DNA from: Sporosarcina sp. ANT_H38
Lineage (GTDB): Bacteria > Bacillota > Bacilli > Bacillales_A > Planococcaceae
Assembly (NCBI RefSeq): GCF_008369195.1
Contig: NZ_VOBC01000001.1
Coordinates: 1,922,001-1,986,000 of the forward strand
Direction of reading: 5' to 3'
DNA: 64,000 bases
In this document: positions 17,187 through 26,097 of the stretch, one piece after another
Layout: each line of letters opens with the position of its first letter
How positions within the stretch are numbered: the stretch's first letter is position 1
Notes under the pieces: model-generated
Databases searched by the model: none
Told to the model about the DNA's origin: nothing
The model's input: only the letters and a program-made list of their open reading frames with translations
Program-made: the position numbers and the translations under genes

Positions 17187-18536
17187 TCATTTCTTCAACG
17201 AATGTTTCTTTCCTTTCGTGTCTGTCACAATCAACTGCGTATCCGTCACTTCCATCCGTTTCCCAAAGATACTCGACAACTTGATTGTTTTTTTATCCAG
17301 TAAACTGTACTTGAAGACGCCTTTTTTATTGAAATAATACATCGTGGAGTGGTCATGCAGCACGGAGAGGAATTCTCCGCCCGCTTCGCGATTTCCATGG
17401 ACATCAAAAAGGTCAAATGTTGCGCGTGCGTCAAAAGTAAATTCCTTCCTCTTATCGCTGCTGCCATCCATCGCTGTGGAATAAAACACTAGCGTACTGT
17501 CCTTAAAATCATCCGGAAGAATCGCGCGTGGACCCATATCTGTGTAGAAGATCCGGTCATTCCAAACAAACATATTACTCATCTGGCTCGGCTCTTTCAT
17601 TTTCACCAAATCTTGTCCATCAATCTTGATCTTCATCACAGCGTAAGCGAATGGCAATTCATCCGCTTCATGAAATCCGCCGCTAGAGTATGGGATGAAA
17701 ATTTCTTCATTGTAGACAATAAGTCGGGTATTTGAATGCAAGTATAAAGCACTGGAATAATCCCAACTGCTTATCGGTACGTCTTTGTACTTTAATAACA
17801 CTTCACGTTTGTCGGTTGCCATATTTTTTTTGATAAGTTCAGAATACCCCACCTCATCGCTATCAATGAAATAGGTAAAGCCAACCTGTTCAACGGTTTT
17901 CCCTTTCGTGCTGACATATGAACGATAGCTACTGAGCTTCATCTTATCGTCCATGGCACGGACTAAAAATGCCGAAAACTGTGCGCGAGTGACAGAGTCT
18001 GATGGCATATATTTGCCGTTCGATCCGCCCGCGACACGCTGTTTTGCGATTCCATTGATGTCCTGATATGCCCAGTGTGACGGTGTGACGTCAATAAATG
18101 TTGCTTGCTGGTCGAGCGGCATGTCGAACGCACGACGCAGGATCGCGGCCATTTGTGCGCGAGATGTTTTTTCACCAGGACGCATGTAGCCATTGTCGCC
18201 GCGGAGAATTCCTTTTTCATTCACCGTCGCCAGGATCTGATAATACGGTGATTTTTTGGATACGTCTTTGAATGCGACGGAGGTATTTTCCGTCAGTGGA
18301 ATTTTTAATGCCTTGATGAGCATCGATGCGGCTTGTGACCGGGTGATCGGCTCATTCGGCTTGAATGTGCCATCCGGATAGCCGCCGATAATATTTCGGT
18401 CGGATAAATACATGATTTCATTTTTCGCCCAATGCTTACCCGCGTCGGAAAACTGAATGGCAGCCTGTGCTTGGAATGGGGTCGCAGCGAAAATGAGCAG
18501 TAGAACCGTCAATACGGCAGTCAGTTTACTTTTCAA
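17187..18536 (-). CDS. SLH-domain surface protein with beta-propeller-like C-terminus
   Basis: 449 residues: signal peptide (LTAVLTVLLLIFAATPFQAQA), three SLH domains to about residue 200 (HWAKNEIMYLSDRNIIGGYP; NEPITRSQAASMLIKAL; HWAYQDINGIAKQRVAGGS with VTRAQFSAFLVRAM), then a region of short repeated beta stretches ending FNKKGVFKYSLLDKKT. SLH domains bind pyruvylated secondary cell-wall polymer. TTG start with AGGAGG 10 nt before. It is a paralogue of the protein at 41652. The C-terminal half probably senses or binds something outside the wall; function unknown. Confidence 0.9.
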   Translation of the reverse strand: MKSKLTAVLTVLLLIFAATPFQAQAAIQFSDAGKHWAKNEIMYLSDRNIIGGYPDGTFKPNEPITRSQAASMLIKALKIPLTENTSVAFKDVSKKSPYYQILATVNEKGILRGDNGYMRPGEKTSRAQMAAILRRAFDMPLDQQATFIDVTPSHWAYQDINGIAKQRVAGGSNGKYMPSDSVTRAQFSAFLVRAMDDKMKLSSYRSYVSTKGKTVEQVGFTYFIDSDEVGYSELIKKNMATDKREVLLKYKDVPISSWDYSSALYLHSNTRLIVYNEEIFIPYSSGGFHEADELPFAYAVMKIKIDGQDLVKMKEPSQMSNMFVWNDRIFYTDMGPRAILPDDFKDSTLVFYSTAMDGSSDKRKEFTFDARATFDLFDVHGNREAGGEFLSVLHDHSTMYYFNKKGVFKYSLLDKKTIKLSSIFGKRMEVTDTQLIVTDTKGKKHSLKK

Positions 18537-18627
18537 AATGATAGAACCTCCTATTTTTTAAAAAACGGTGGCTGTTGGAAACAATCCTTTCCAACAACAA
18601 CCTTTGATTAATGCCGTTGAGTGGATG

Positions 18628-18706
18628 GAAAACCAGGTTGGTGTCTTTATATAGTGAGCGGTTGGTTGACGGCTACTTCTTCTGGACAGATAACAACCTG
18701 GTTTCC
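18628..18706. repeat. Long inverted repeat in the SLH / anti-sigma intergenic region
   Basis: GGAAAACCAGGTTG (from 18627) and CAACCTGGTTTCCC (from 18694) are inverse copies about 53 nt apart. They lie between the anti-sigma stop and the SLH start on the minus strand. A second hairpin TTGGAAA/TTTCCAA sits nearer the SLH start (about 18575-18596). They could be terminator or leader structures. Confidence 0.6.
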
Positions 18707-18776
18707 CGAATATGATTGGGTAAATGCCCTTGGATTATGTCCTAAACTTATACCACCCCCCTTTCTGCATCCAATG

Positions 18777-19850
18777 CTATTCCTGAATGAGCCAATGTTC
18801 TGATCCAGTATCCCGCTTCATATAAAATACCCGCTCCGCTACCCCTTCTCGCCCATATTGGTAGTGGATTTCTATCTCATTCTCAGATAGGGGAGTCGCT
18901 CCCCGATAAGAGGCCTCTAAAAACAGTTCACCCACTCGGCTAATCTGTGTAAAAGCGGGCGTCTCCAGCAAATTGCCGAAGCCCAACAGAACGTCATATA
19001 AATACAAATCAAAATACTGCTCCGGTGTATATTCACCAGTCAACTGTCCCGATAAATAATCCAGATACATCGAATGAGTACGCTCTTCCGTGGCTACGCC
19101 TACAACTTCCCCATAAATTTTATGCACAGGGGTAATCGCTGCACCTTGCACCGTTTTACTTGCCGGGAAATGGTTCACTAATAAATATTCCCGCGCATTC
19201 AACTTCTGGTCGTAGCCCCCTGCAATCGTGACTCCCTGTTTTTCATAAAGATCCATAATTTCAGATGGCAACGGTTTGCCGTTTATCTTCAGCTTGCCCT
19301 TTTCCAGCACGACACGATCCCCTGGGACCGCAATCACTTCGTAATAAGCATCCATATATGTCGGTAAATGGCTTGTCGTATTTGTCATCGTGCGAACAAT
19401 GTCGCCTGACTCATAGACAACCTCATCGAATAGATCTGCTTTGCGCTCAATGACCGTATGGAATGCATCCGAACTCCCTTTTAATGAAAACTTTTCTTTA
19501 TCCACATAATACAGACCGTCGACTTGATCAAAATGCGGTAGTGTCGCAAACTCCTCATAATCAACGGTGGACAGCTGCTCACTCTTCTGCAGTGCCGAGA
19601 TTTGTGCCAAGTCATCCAGTGGATCATATGGGACGCCTGGCCCCTTATTTGAAGAAAGAAAATTCAGAGGGTCAATTGTGAGAATAAGAAACAGTGCAAC
19701 TACAGGGAGCACCGTCGAGACAAATAGCACTTGCCAAGAAAACTTTTTAACCGGTGGCCGTACACGTTCATGCACACGCTGCTTTATCCGCCTTTCCTGC
19801 TTCGATGTATCGCCCATCATTTGATCGAGTTTATGTTTGAAATCACTCAA
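18777..19850 (-). CDS. Anti-sigma factor with signal-peptidase-I-like extracytoplasmic domain
   Basis: 357 residues: a charged cytoplasmic start of about 38 residues, one membrane segment (VLFVSTVLPVVALFLILTI), then an outer domain. That domain follows SPase I boxes C, D and E in order: ESGDIVRT, EVIAVPGDRV...LKINGKPLP, and EYLLVNHFPAS...HKIYGEVVGV. The general-base lysine before box D is replaced (YYEVIAVPGD), so it is probably inactive. The start overlaps the sigma gene stop (ATGA), typical of sigma/anti-sigma pairs. It likely sequesters the sigma factor and senses an envelope ligand. Confidence 0.75.
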   Translation of the reverse strand: MSDFKHKLDQMMGDTSKQERRIKQRVHERVRPPVKKFSWQVLFVSTVLPVVALFLILTIDPLNFLSSNKGPGVPYDPLDDLAQISALQKSEQLSTVDYEEFATLPHFDQVDGLYYVDKEKFSLKGSSDAFHTVIERKADLFDEVVYESGDIVRTMTNTTSHLPTYMDAYYEVIAVPGDRVVLEKGKLKINGKPLPSEIMDLYEKQGVTIAGGYDQKLNAREYLLVNHFPASKTVQGAAITPVHKIYGEVVGVATEERTHSMYLDYLSGQLTGEYTPEQYFDLYLYDVLLGFGNLLETPAFTQISRVGELFLEASYRGATPLSENEIEIHYQYGREGVAERVFYMKRDTGSEHWLIQE

Positions 19851-20350
19851 TTGCTCACTACCTCCTCGTCCTCTTCCTCAAAAAATTCCTTTAGCTGCTG
19901 TTTTGCCCTTCGTAGCCGTGTTTTCACGGTATTTTCATTCAGCTGCAGATAGCTTGCTATTTCCGCTATAGATTGCTCGTCATAATAAAATAACAGTAAA
20001 GGTTCACGGTATTTTAACGGAAGCTGGAAAAGATTTTTTTCAAGTGTGGCCAACTGCTCTTGCTCCAACACTACTTCTTCTGCGCCTTTTGCCGAAGTAA
20101 AGATTGTATCGAACAGCACATCTTTTTTATGCTTCCACGAGCGCAAATAATCTTTTGCACGATTGGCTGTCATTTTCGTTAAATATGTCTTTAATGATGC
20201 CTCATTGCGAAACTGGTCACTCTTTTGAAAATACGTAACAAATACTTCTTGTACAATATCCTCGGCAGTCGACCAATTCTTCACATATAAATAAGCGATG
20301 CGCACTAAATAACGCGAATGCTCATCGATTATTTGATCGATATTACTCAT
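19847..20350 (-). CDS. ECF RNA polymerase sigma factor
   Basis: 167 residues. Region 2 (RYLVRIAYLYVKNWSTAEDI, VQEVFVTYF, ASLKTYLTKMTANRAKDYLR) and region 4 (LPLKYREPLLLFYYDEQSIA, EIASYLQLNENTVKTRLRRA). No region 1.1 or 3, as in ECF factors. It is co-transcribed after the deacetylase and translationally overlaps the anti-sigma. The promoter 5' of this operon has the ECF sequence TGAAAC-N16-CGTC, so the factor probably activates its own operon and the SLH gene at 23554. Confidence 0.9.
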   Translation of the reverse strand: MSNIDQIIDEHSRYLVRIAYLYVKNWSTAEDIVQEVFVTYFQKSDQFRNEASLKTYLTKMTANRAKDYLRSWKHKKDVLFDTIFTSAKGAEEVVLEQEQLATLEKNLFQLPLKYREPLLLFYYDEQSIAEIASYLQLNENTVKTRLRRAKQQLKEFFEEEDEEVVSN

Positions 20351-20370
20351 TTACGAACCCACGCCCTCTT

Positions 20371-21642
20371 CTACGGCCACGTCATGTCCCCCAACACATA
20401 CGCAACAAATTGCTCAAACGACTTTTTCTCTGTTATTCCGTATCGGCATACTTCATAATTTGAAGTCTTCCTATTTGCATAGCCTTCGGTCGTCGTAAAG
20501 CCAATCAGCACCCCGGCCTCTTTAGCCGCCGCGATGAAATCTTCATTATAATGCCCATACGGATAGGCTAATGAAACGGCTGCCGGCACTTGCTCGATAT
20601 TTTGCTGTAAATCCAAAAGAATCTCTTCTTTTGAACGATCTAACGCAATACCTACACCCGAAACCTTATTAAGTGAATGCAATTCATATGTATGTGCTTC
20701 GAACTGAAAAACATCCGCCAGCTTTTCTAAATCTGCAGCTGTAAAAAACTGCAGCGGGCCTTCCGCATCAAACAGCTGCGCTCCCTGCGCCCGACCCGTA
20801 CGTGAAGAAATAATGTGCTGAAGCGCACTAAACCCGTATTGCTTTAAAATGGGATATGCATATTCCTTCGTCGATAATAACCCGTCGTCGAATGTAATGA
20901 GCACTGCTTTGCTCGGTACAACTAGGCGCCCTTCCAAATAATCATAAAGCTGATGTGCCGTCAGCGTCTCGAAATGATGATCTGCCAAGTACCCCATCTG
21001 TTGCTCAAACGATTCCAAGGAAATCGTGCTTTCCATTGTACTCATCAACTCACGCGGCAAAACCTGATGGTACAGAAGCACAGGAAGGCCCTCATCCAAA
21101 GTAACGGACTGTTTGGAAATATATCCCGGCCGCTCTCCTATTGTAATGGTATACCAATCCTCTTCCTCCCGTACGACCGGATAGCGATAGCCTTCTTCCA
21201 TCTCCAGTATAACGCTGCTCTGCAAGTCAGCATCCTCGTAAACCGCGGTTTTTTGCAGCGTATGAACAGCAGCCAAACGCTCCGTATGCACAAGTGTCGA
21301 AAGCTTCTTTTTTTCAACCGTTGCCTGCCCCTTACGGACAAAAGCTGTCATATTTCCCAATCGAAGCTCATAATACGCCTCATCCTCACCTGTGACAGCG
21401 ACAGGCTGATTCGACTCCAACACACCAATCTGAGTCAGGGCTGGCCCCTTCATATAAATCGGCTGACGCTCCTCCAATGTCAGCACCTGCTCAAATTCCC
21501 TCTTCGTTACAAACCGCTCCCCTTCCTTCCCCTGCGCAAACACTCTTCCTTGCGATTCAAGCAAAATCCATATCGCACCAATACTCATTATAAATACAAT
21601 CAAGCACACAAGTAACAGCATGTTTCTAGAATTCTTGCCCAT
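20371..21642 (-). CDS. Membrane-anchored polysaccharide deacetylase with SH3-like repeats
   Basis: 423 residues: N-terminal membrane anchor or signal (MLLLVCLIVFIMSIGAIWIL), two SH3-like beta segments (about 60-180), then a NodB domain with LPVLLYHQVLP, the metal/catalytic motif VLITFDDGLLSTK, the HTYELH histidines and LAYPYGHYNE. Family members de-N-acetylate peptidoglycan, chitin-like or wall polysaccharide on the cell surface. It is first in the sigma operon and directly behind an ECF promoter, 20 nt before the sigma gene, so a wall-modifying stress output is likely. ATG after GGAGG. Confidence 0.88.
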   Translation of the reverse strand: MGKNSRNMLLLVCLIVFIMSIGAIWILLESQGRVFAQGKEGERFVTKREFEQVLTLEERQPIYMKGPALTQIGVLESNQPVAVTGEDEAYYELRLGNMTAFVRKGQATVEKKKLSTLVHTERLAAVHTLQKTAVYEDADLQSSVILEMEEGYRYPVVREEEDWYTITIGERPGYISKQSVTLDEGLPVLLYHQVLPRELMSTMESTISLESFEQQMGYLADHHFETLTAHQLYDYLEGRLVVPSKAVLITFDDGLLSTKEYAYPILKQYGFSALQHIISSRTGRAQGAQLFDAEGPLQFFTAADLEKLADVFQFEAHTYELHSLNKVSGVGIALDRSKEEILLDLQQNIEQVPAAVSLAYPYGHYNEDFIAAAKEAGVLIGFTTTEGYANRKTSNYEVCRYGITEKKSFEQFVAYVLGDMTWP

Positions 21643-21676
21643 CCCTTTACCTCCACTGTCAATTAAGTAACGTACA

Positions 21677-21702
21677 GACGGAAATTTCCAGAAAAAGTTT
21701 CA
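21677..21702 (-). promoter_or_regulatory. ECF-type promoter of the deacetylase-sigma-anti-sigma operon
   Basis: On the minus strand TGAAAC (21702-21697), 16-bp spacer, CGTC (21680-21677), with TTTT after the -35 as in SigW/M/X/V promoters. The start codon is 34 nt further. The same layout recurs at 23606. Confidence 0.85.
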
Positions 21703-21865
21703 AAAGTTTTTAAAAAGTTTTTGTGGTGTACTTTAAGGGTAATATCGATTAGATCCAAAATAATAAAATGACAACATAACTCGGAAAATGAACGTTATAA
21801 ATCTAGGTGGAATAACGACAAGCATTCAGATTGAATTAAACGAAAATACAAAATATAATGGTTGT

Positions 21866-21893
21866 GAGCTGCCACTCAAGGATGGATTATTTT
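21866..21893. repeat. Copy of the SLH-gene 3' motif
   Basis: GAGCTGCCACTCAAGGATGG followed by ATTATTT nearly repeats 17012-17039. Each copy lies 145-175 bp beyond the stop of an SLH gene. Here the left hairpin arm is degenerate. Confidence 0.55.
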
Positions 21894-21934
21894 ATTTTGC
21901 TTGGAAAAACTTTTGCATTCTATAAATGAAATAA

Positions 21935-21972
21935 AACCTTTCCAAGTCGGAGTGAATTGGAAAGGTCTTGTT
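21935..21972 (-). terminator. Terminator of the second SLH gene
   Basis: Stem ACCTTTCCAA (21936-21945) / TTGGAAAGGT (21957-21966) with TTTTATTTC on the minus-strand exit. Confidence 0.8.
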
Positions 21973-22045
21973 CTTCTATTCTCACTAATTAATTTGCAAA
22001 TACTTAGTAGTTTTGCACGCAAGTAGCAGTCATGATTCGATTCGA

Positions 22046-23554
22046 TTACATATCCGAATTTATATCATAGATTTGCAATGCGGAAATATTGATGAGCCCA
22101 TTCATTTCCTGAACAGTGATTTTCATGCCGGTCGTGATGCCCGTTACCGCGTCGCCGGGCTGACCAGTCCTCCAATAAACACTATTATCAAATTCCACTT
22201 CGACCGTCCCTACTTTCTTCGCAGTGACGCGGAAAACATTGGTACCGGGATCTCTTGTAATCTCCGCAATCTCGTCAGCATTTTTCGTTACAATTTTATG
22301 CTTCCCAATGTTTTCGGCGGCTTCCTTGTCATAGTAATCGTTGTGATCGAACAGTGCTTTCGTATCGAATACGTAGGACGTCTGCTCCCTCAATGTCTTG
22401 ATGTCATAGTGGAAGTAGGCATGTTCCGGTTTTTTCGCTTCGATGGCGTATCGCACTTCCTTGCCTCCAACTAGACGTGCCTTGGCAATATAGCTACCCG
22501 GCTCATCAATGGCCAGGCATACGTTTAGCGTCGCCTCGCATTTCTTGAATGCTGCGTTTTCGTTCGGTAACTTCCCGACCACTGTGGAAACACTGATGTT
22601 CTCGACCTTTTCGCCGGCATACACTGCTAGCGGTGCTTCTGTCGGAAGATAGTCATCCGTCTCTTCCAAGGTTAGCTTCAATTCTCCGTTCACTTTTTTG
22701 ACATGCACATAGTACTTCTTAGCGACATTTTTATAATCGGCAGGTGGATTCCCAATATGCCCGCTCAAGTTAAGCGTGGATGTTCCTTCCTTCAGCGGAA
22801 CAAGCTGTAGCCTATCTGTCGAATAGCCTGCTTTTCCGTGTACAACGATCGGTTCATAAAAGTCCTGTTCCGTTTTCCATATAACAGAACTTATCCCGTC
22901 CATCCCTATATCTTCCGATTCAAGCGACACCATCTCCGGTTTCGATTCTTCAGTCGCTCTCATCATCTTCGCCGCCTGGCCTCTTGTCACGGCCGCGTTG
23001 ATGCTGAATCGGTCGGGGGATGTCCCGCCCGTGATACCCAGTCTGTAAAGAATTAGGATGCTGGAACCGTGAGACTCGTACTCAACGACGTCCTTGAACG
23101 GATTTTTGATGTCGTAGAAACTATTGCGCGGCAGATCGAACGCTTTGACGAGAATCGAGGCCAGCTGCCCCCGTTTGATCGGATCATTCGGCCCGTAGCG
23201 ACCATCCTCGTAGCCGCCGATAATATTTGCCTCCGCCAGCGCGGCAATCGCTTTATGGTAACCGTTCGATTCCGAGACGTCCTTGAATTTCGGGTTCTCG
23301 ACATCCGTTAGATCCATTTTCGTCAATTTCGCAATGATTGAGGCTGCTTGACCTCGCGTGATCGGATTGCCCGGCTTGAATGTACCGTCCGGGTATCCTC
23401 CAATGATATTGCGTTCAGCAAGTTCATACACCGCTTCTGCAAAATGCTTTGTCGTCGGTACGTCAGAGAATCGCTGATTGCCTGCTGTGACTGTTAAAGG
23501 CAAACTGCACATGAGCACCAGTGCGCCAAATGTTGTAAGTAGTTTTTTCTTCAA
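22046..23554 (-). CDS. SLH-domain surface protein with Ig-like C-terminal region
   Basis: About 502 residues from a TTG at 23554 that follows AGAGGA and gives a clean signal peptide (MKKKLLTTFGALVLMCSLPL); the frame also has an ATG at 23578 without a ribosome site. Three SLH domains to about residue 195 (ELAERNIIGGYPDGTFKPGN, PITRGQAASIIAKLTKMDL, ANIIGGYEDGRYGPNDPIKR). The rest is beta-rich with bacterial Ig-like character (AKKVGTVEVEFDN). It has its own ECF promoter, so it belongs to the regulon of the neighbouring sigma factor. Wall-anchored; ligand unknown. Confidence 0.88.
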   Translation of the reverse strand: MKKKLLTTFGALVLMCSLPLTVTAGNQRFSDVPTTKHFAEAVYELAERNIIGGYPDGTFKPGNPITRGQAASIIAKLTKMDLTDVENPKFKDVSESNGYHKAIAALAEANIIGGYEDGRYGPNDPIKRGQLASILVKAFDLPRNSFYDIKNPFKDVVEYESHGSSILILYRLGITGGTSPDRFSINAAVTRGQAAKMMRATEESKPEMVSLESEDIGMDGISSVIWKTEQDFYEPIVVHGKAGYSTDRLQLVPLKEGTSTLNLSGHIGNPPADYKNVAKKYYVHVKKVNGELKLTLEETDDYLPTEAPLAVYAGEKVENISVSTVVGKLPNENAAFKKCEATLNVCLAIDEPGSYIAKARLVGGKEVRYAIEAKKPEHAYFHYDIKTLREQTSYVFDTKALFDHNDYYDKEAAENIGKHKIVTKNADEIAEITRDPGTNVFRVTAKKVGTVEVEFDNSVYWRTGQPGDAVTGITTGMKITVQEMNGLINISALQIYDINSDM

Positions 23555-23605
23555 TTGTTGCCATCCTCTCTGTTTCATATGTTTCTATCTTGTAAGCAAC
23601 GTAAA

Positions 23606-23631
23606 GACGAGAGATTTCCGGAAAAGTTTCA
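23606..23631 (-). promoter_or_regulatory. ECF-type promoter of the SLH gene
   Basis: TGAAAC (23631-23626), 16-bp spacer, CGTC (23609-23606), again with TTTT after the -35. The spacer shares GGAAAT with the promoter at 21677, and the downstream TTTACGTTGCTT matches TGTACGTTACTT there. Confidence 0.85.
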
Positions 23632-23718
23632 AAGAAATTTAAAAAGAATTAAAAGACGTACCCTGTGTTCAGTCATTAGTGTGTGGTGCACAGGCAGGCA
23701 TCGCAAAAAAATCTAAAA

Positions 23719-23760
23719 TGCAAAAGCAGGATTCCCGATACCATCGAGTCCTGCTTTTTA
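23719..23760. terminator. Bidirectional terminator
   Basis: AAAAGCAGGA (23722-23731) / TCCTGCTTTT (23749-23758). It lies just past the uvsE stop and serves that minus-strand gene. Confidence 0.8.
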
Positions 23761-23779
23761 TGAAAATCACTTTATACTA

Positions 23780-24745
23780 TTACTTCAAATAAAACGACGA
23801 CCCATCAATCATCTCAACATCGTCCCTATTTTTAACCTCTTTAATAACGTTAAAAAGAGCATCATCCTTCTTTTTCGCCTCAATCATACAATCGATTTGA
23901 GGAACCGAACCTTTGATTTCCTTTAAAAAACTGAAAAACATGTCCACATCCACATAATCTGAATGGTGACGGAATGCGTCCTCACTTTTTGGACTAGAGA
24001 TATGCATTTTGATTGGGAGGGGCGAGTCCTTCCATGTTGCTACTACACGGTCCCAATTATCTTCCCACTTTTCATGACGATGGTGAGCCTGATGATGATG
24101 AAAATCAAATACAAGCGGAATTCCTAACTTTTCACATACATAAAGCGTATCGTCCAGTGTAAATGAAGTATCATCATTTTCGAGCATGATCATCTGTTGA
24201 ATGTGCTTTGGGAAATCAACCCAATTTGCAACAAATCGGTCCAAAGACTTTTCTGTTTCTTTATAGTTGCCACCGACATGGAGCACACAACGATGAGTAG
24301 AATCAATGTTCATTCCCTTTAACAATAAATAATGCATAGTTAAGGTTTTTAATGAATTCTCCAACACCTCTTTTTTAAAGGAATTCAGAACAACAAAATG
24401 ATCGGGATGAAAATCAATTCTTAGCTGATGTTTTCTAACAAACTCCCCAATTTCGTCCAATTTCTTTTTTAACGGCTCCATATAATTCCAATTAGGAAGT
24501 TCTCCATGGTTCGCCAATGGAATCAGTCGAGAGGTTAAGCGATAAAAATGAATTCCATTAAATACATTATGTTTCAGCAATCTATGTGTATTTTCAAGAT
24601 TAGCCAGCGCAATCCTTTCCAATTTGCGAATCGCCGCCTCACGATCCCCGATCTTTTGGAACTGAGCAAACGTCATTGTTTTGGATGGAGAAGCATTTTT
24701 CAGTTCCATACTCATCGCAACATATCCTAGTCGTACAATCGTCAT
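23780..24745 (-). CDS. uvsE: UV damage endonuclease UvsE
   Basis: 321 residues, usual length. TIM-barrel blocks of the family: MTIVRLGYVAMSMEL, NLENTHRLLKHNVFNGIHFY, RLTSRLIPLANH, HQLRIDFHPDHFVVLNS, RCVLHVGGNYKETEKSLDRF, IMLENDDTSFTLDDTLYVCE, FDFHHHQAHH and KMHISSPKS, supplying the metal-binding His/Glu/Asp set. It nicks DNA 5' to UV photoproducts and starts alternative excision repair. ATG with GAGGTGC. A single gene with its own terminator; common in spore-forming Bacillales. Confidence 0.93.
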   Translation of the reverse strand: MTIVRLGYVAMSMELKNASPSKTMTFAQFQKIGDREAAIRKLERIALANLENTHRLLKHNVFNGIHFYRLTSRLIPLANHGELPNWNYMEPLKKKLDEIGEFVRKHQLRIDFHPDHFVVLNSFKKEVLENSLKTLTMHYLLLKGMNIDSTHRCVLHVGGNYKETEKSLDRFVANWVDFPKHIQQMIMLENDDTSFTLDDTLYVCEKLGIPLVFDFHHHQAHHRHEKWEDNWDRVVATWKDSPLPIKMHISSPKSEDAFRHHSDYVDVDMFFSFLKEIKGSVPQIDCMIEAKKKDDALFNVIKEVKNRDDVEMIDGSSFYLK

Positions 24746-25119
24746 TTTAGCACCTCATCCATCAGTATGAAGCTAATGTGGTGACAGTAGACATTGTTAT
24801 GCCCTTACGATTAAACTATCCTTCTTGCTTTTCAAATAGATTGCATAGGTAGTATAAGCAGGCAAATCACATCCAAATTTGTGATCCAGTTCATATAGAT
24901 TCTCTTTTTGTAGATACGAATCCGAAGAAATCCCCACTCATCAAGTATTTGACGAGAAGTGCTATTTGAATGATCTAATTGTATTGGTGCGATGTTAAAT
25001 AATTAAAATTCGATAATTGTTATAAAAATACAAATGAAATCGTTCTAAACATTGGTTTAACAGACTTTTCATTTTTCATACAATTGCATTCAATTTTCTG
25101 AATTGTTCAATGCGGGTAC
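24746..25119. other. Gap with no supported gene
   Basis: About 370 AT-rich bases upstream of uvsE; a GGGTACCTGAAATT motif at about 25114 belongs to the dispersed GGTACC family. Nothing else recognised. Confidence 0.4.
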
Positions 25120-25497
25120 CTGAAATTATGACAAACAGGAAGAGTTGCTTTATGGCAAGCGTGGACTCGTTTTGACACGAAAAAAAGTGAATTTCACACC
25201 ATTCGCCTACAGAAGCATCCGCAGAGCCATGTTGGTTGAATAAAAAAAAGAAAAATATAGTTGATTCGAACACAACCCCAATGGACAATGAAGCTCTAGA
25301 AGAGTTGCTCAAAGTCGCTGATACAGTCGAATTCGAATGGTCTGAGGCAGTTAGACGAAGCATTTGAACATCTGACAGCAGCTGACCGCAATCTCGTTCA
25401 CTGGCTATTTGTGGAGGGGTTGTCCTTGTCTGAATGCGCAAAAAGGGCCGCTATTTCACTTCCGGGCATTAAAAAACGTCGGCAGAAAATACGCTAG
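25120..25497 (+). pseudogene. Sigma-70 family sigma factor remnant
   Basis: Read across frames: YGKRGLVLTRKKVNFTPFAY, RSIRRAMLVE, a stop, then MDNEALEELLKVADTVEFEW and finally LDEAFEHLTAADRNLVHWLF, VEGLSLSECAKRAAISLPGI, KKRRQKIR. These correspond to sigma region 2 and region 4 of a short sigma-70-like factor. Stops near 25240 and 25360 plus frameshifts break it; the N-terminus is missing. Confidence 0.65.
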
Positions 25498-25711
25498 GAA
25501 ACTGTTCATTTCTTCGGTATAGCCTGCCGCGATGACAATGAATATCGCGCAACGCAGCAAGCAAACAGCTATTTGAAGACGTGCCGCTAATACCATTGAC
25601 TCTGTGCTTCCATAATATAGTGCAGCTGAGCTTGTAATAAGAGGTTTTCACCTCCCCATTATCAAATTGTTTATTCATAAGTGTAATTGAATTGAAAAGG
25701 TGGTTTGGACA

Positions 25712-25957
25712 ATGGAGTTTCAATTCGTGCTCGTAATTTTACCTTTAGCTGTTCTCACAGCTTCAATTATTGGATCGTTCTTTGTTCGGCAATGGTATTT
25801 AATACCTTTTGGTGTCTTTGCCGTATTGACTACCTTGACATTCACACTATTTAACTCGTCGTTCTTTATTTGGGTTATCGTATTCACAGTTTTTTCAACA
25901 ATTGTAAGTTTCGTAATGAGTTTAATTCGAAAAGGAAATCAGGGGTCAGTTGTATGA
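25712..25957 (+). CDS. Small membrane protein, DUF2651 (YbeC-like)
   Basis: 81 residues with three predicted membrane spans: FVLVILPLAVLTASIIGSFF, LIPFGVFAVLTTLTFTLF, FFIWVIVFTVFSTIVSFVMS. The NSSFFIWVIVFT stretch is characteristic of DUF2651. I use the ATG at 25712 because AAAAGGTGG (25695-25703) is 8 nt before it; the GTG at 25700 lies inside that site. Function unknown. Confidence 0.8.
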   Translation: MEFQFVLVILPLAVLTASIIGSFFVRQWYLIPFGVFAVLTTLTFTLFNSSFFIWVIVFTVFSTIVSFVMSLIRKGNQGSVV

Positions 25958-26097
25958 CATTGCATATTGAGAATTACTACATTACGAACTATTTCACAAC
26001 CTTGCATACAACTTTCACTTCATGCACACTGTTAAAAACCCAATTTTCTAAAATCATATGTTAGACTAGTAAGACAGCATAGAAAGGAAGCGATTTT

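Noticed and set aside
20953..21615. Long plus-strand open frame of 220 codons
   Set aside because: It lies wholly antisense to the polysaccharide deacetylase, has no ribosome site and no recognisable domain.
22013..22474. Plus-strand 153-codon frame
   Set aside because: Antisense to the end of the second SLH gene with no independent support.
25076..25441. Minus-strand 121-codon frame
   Set aside because: Antisense to the sigma-factor remnant, which has clear family residues on the plus strand.
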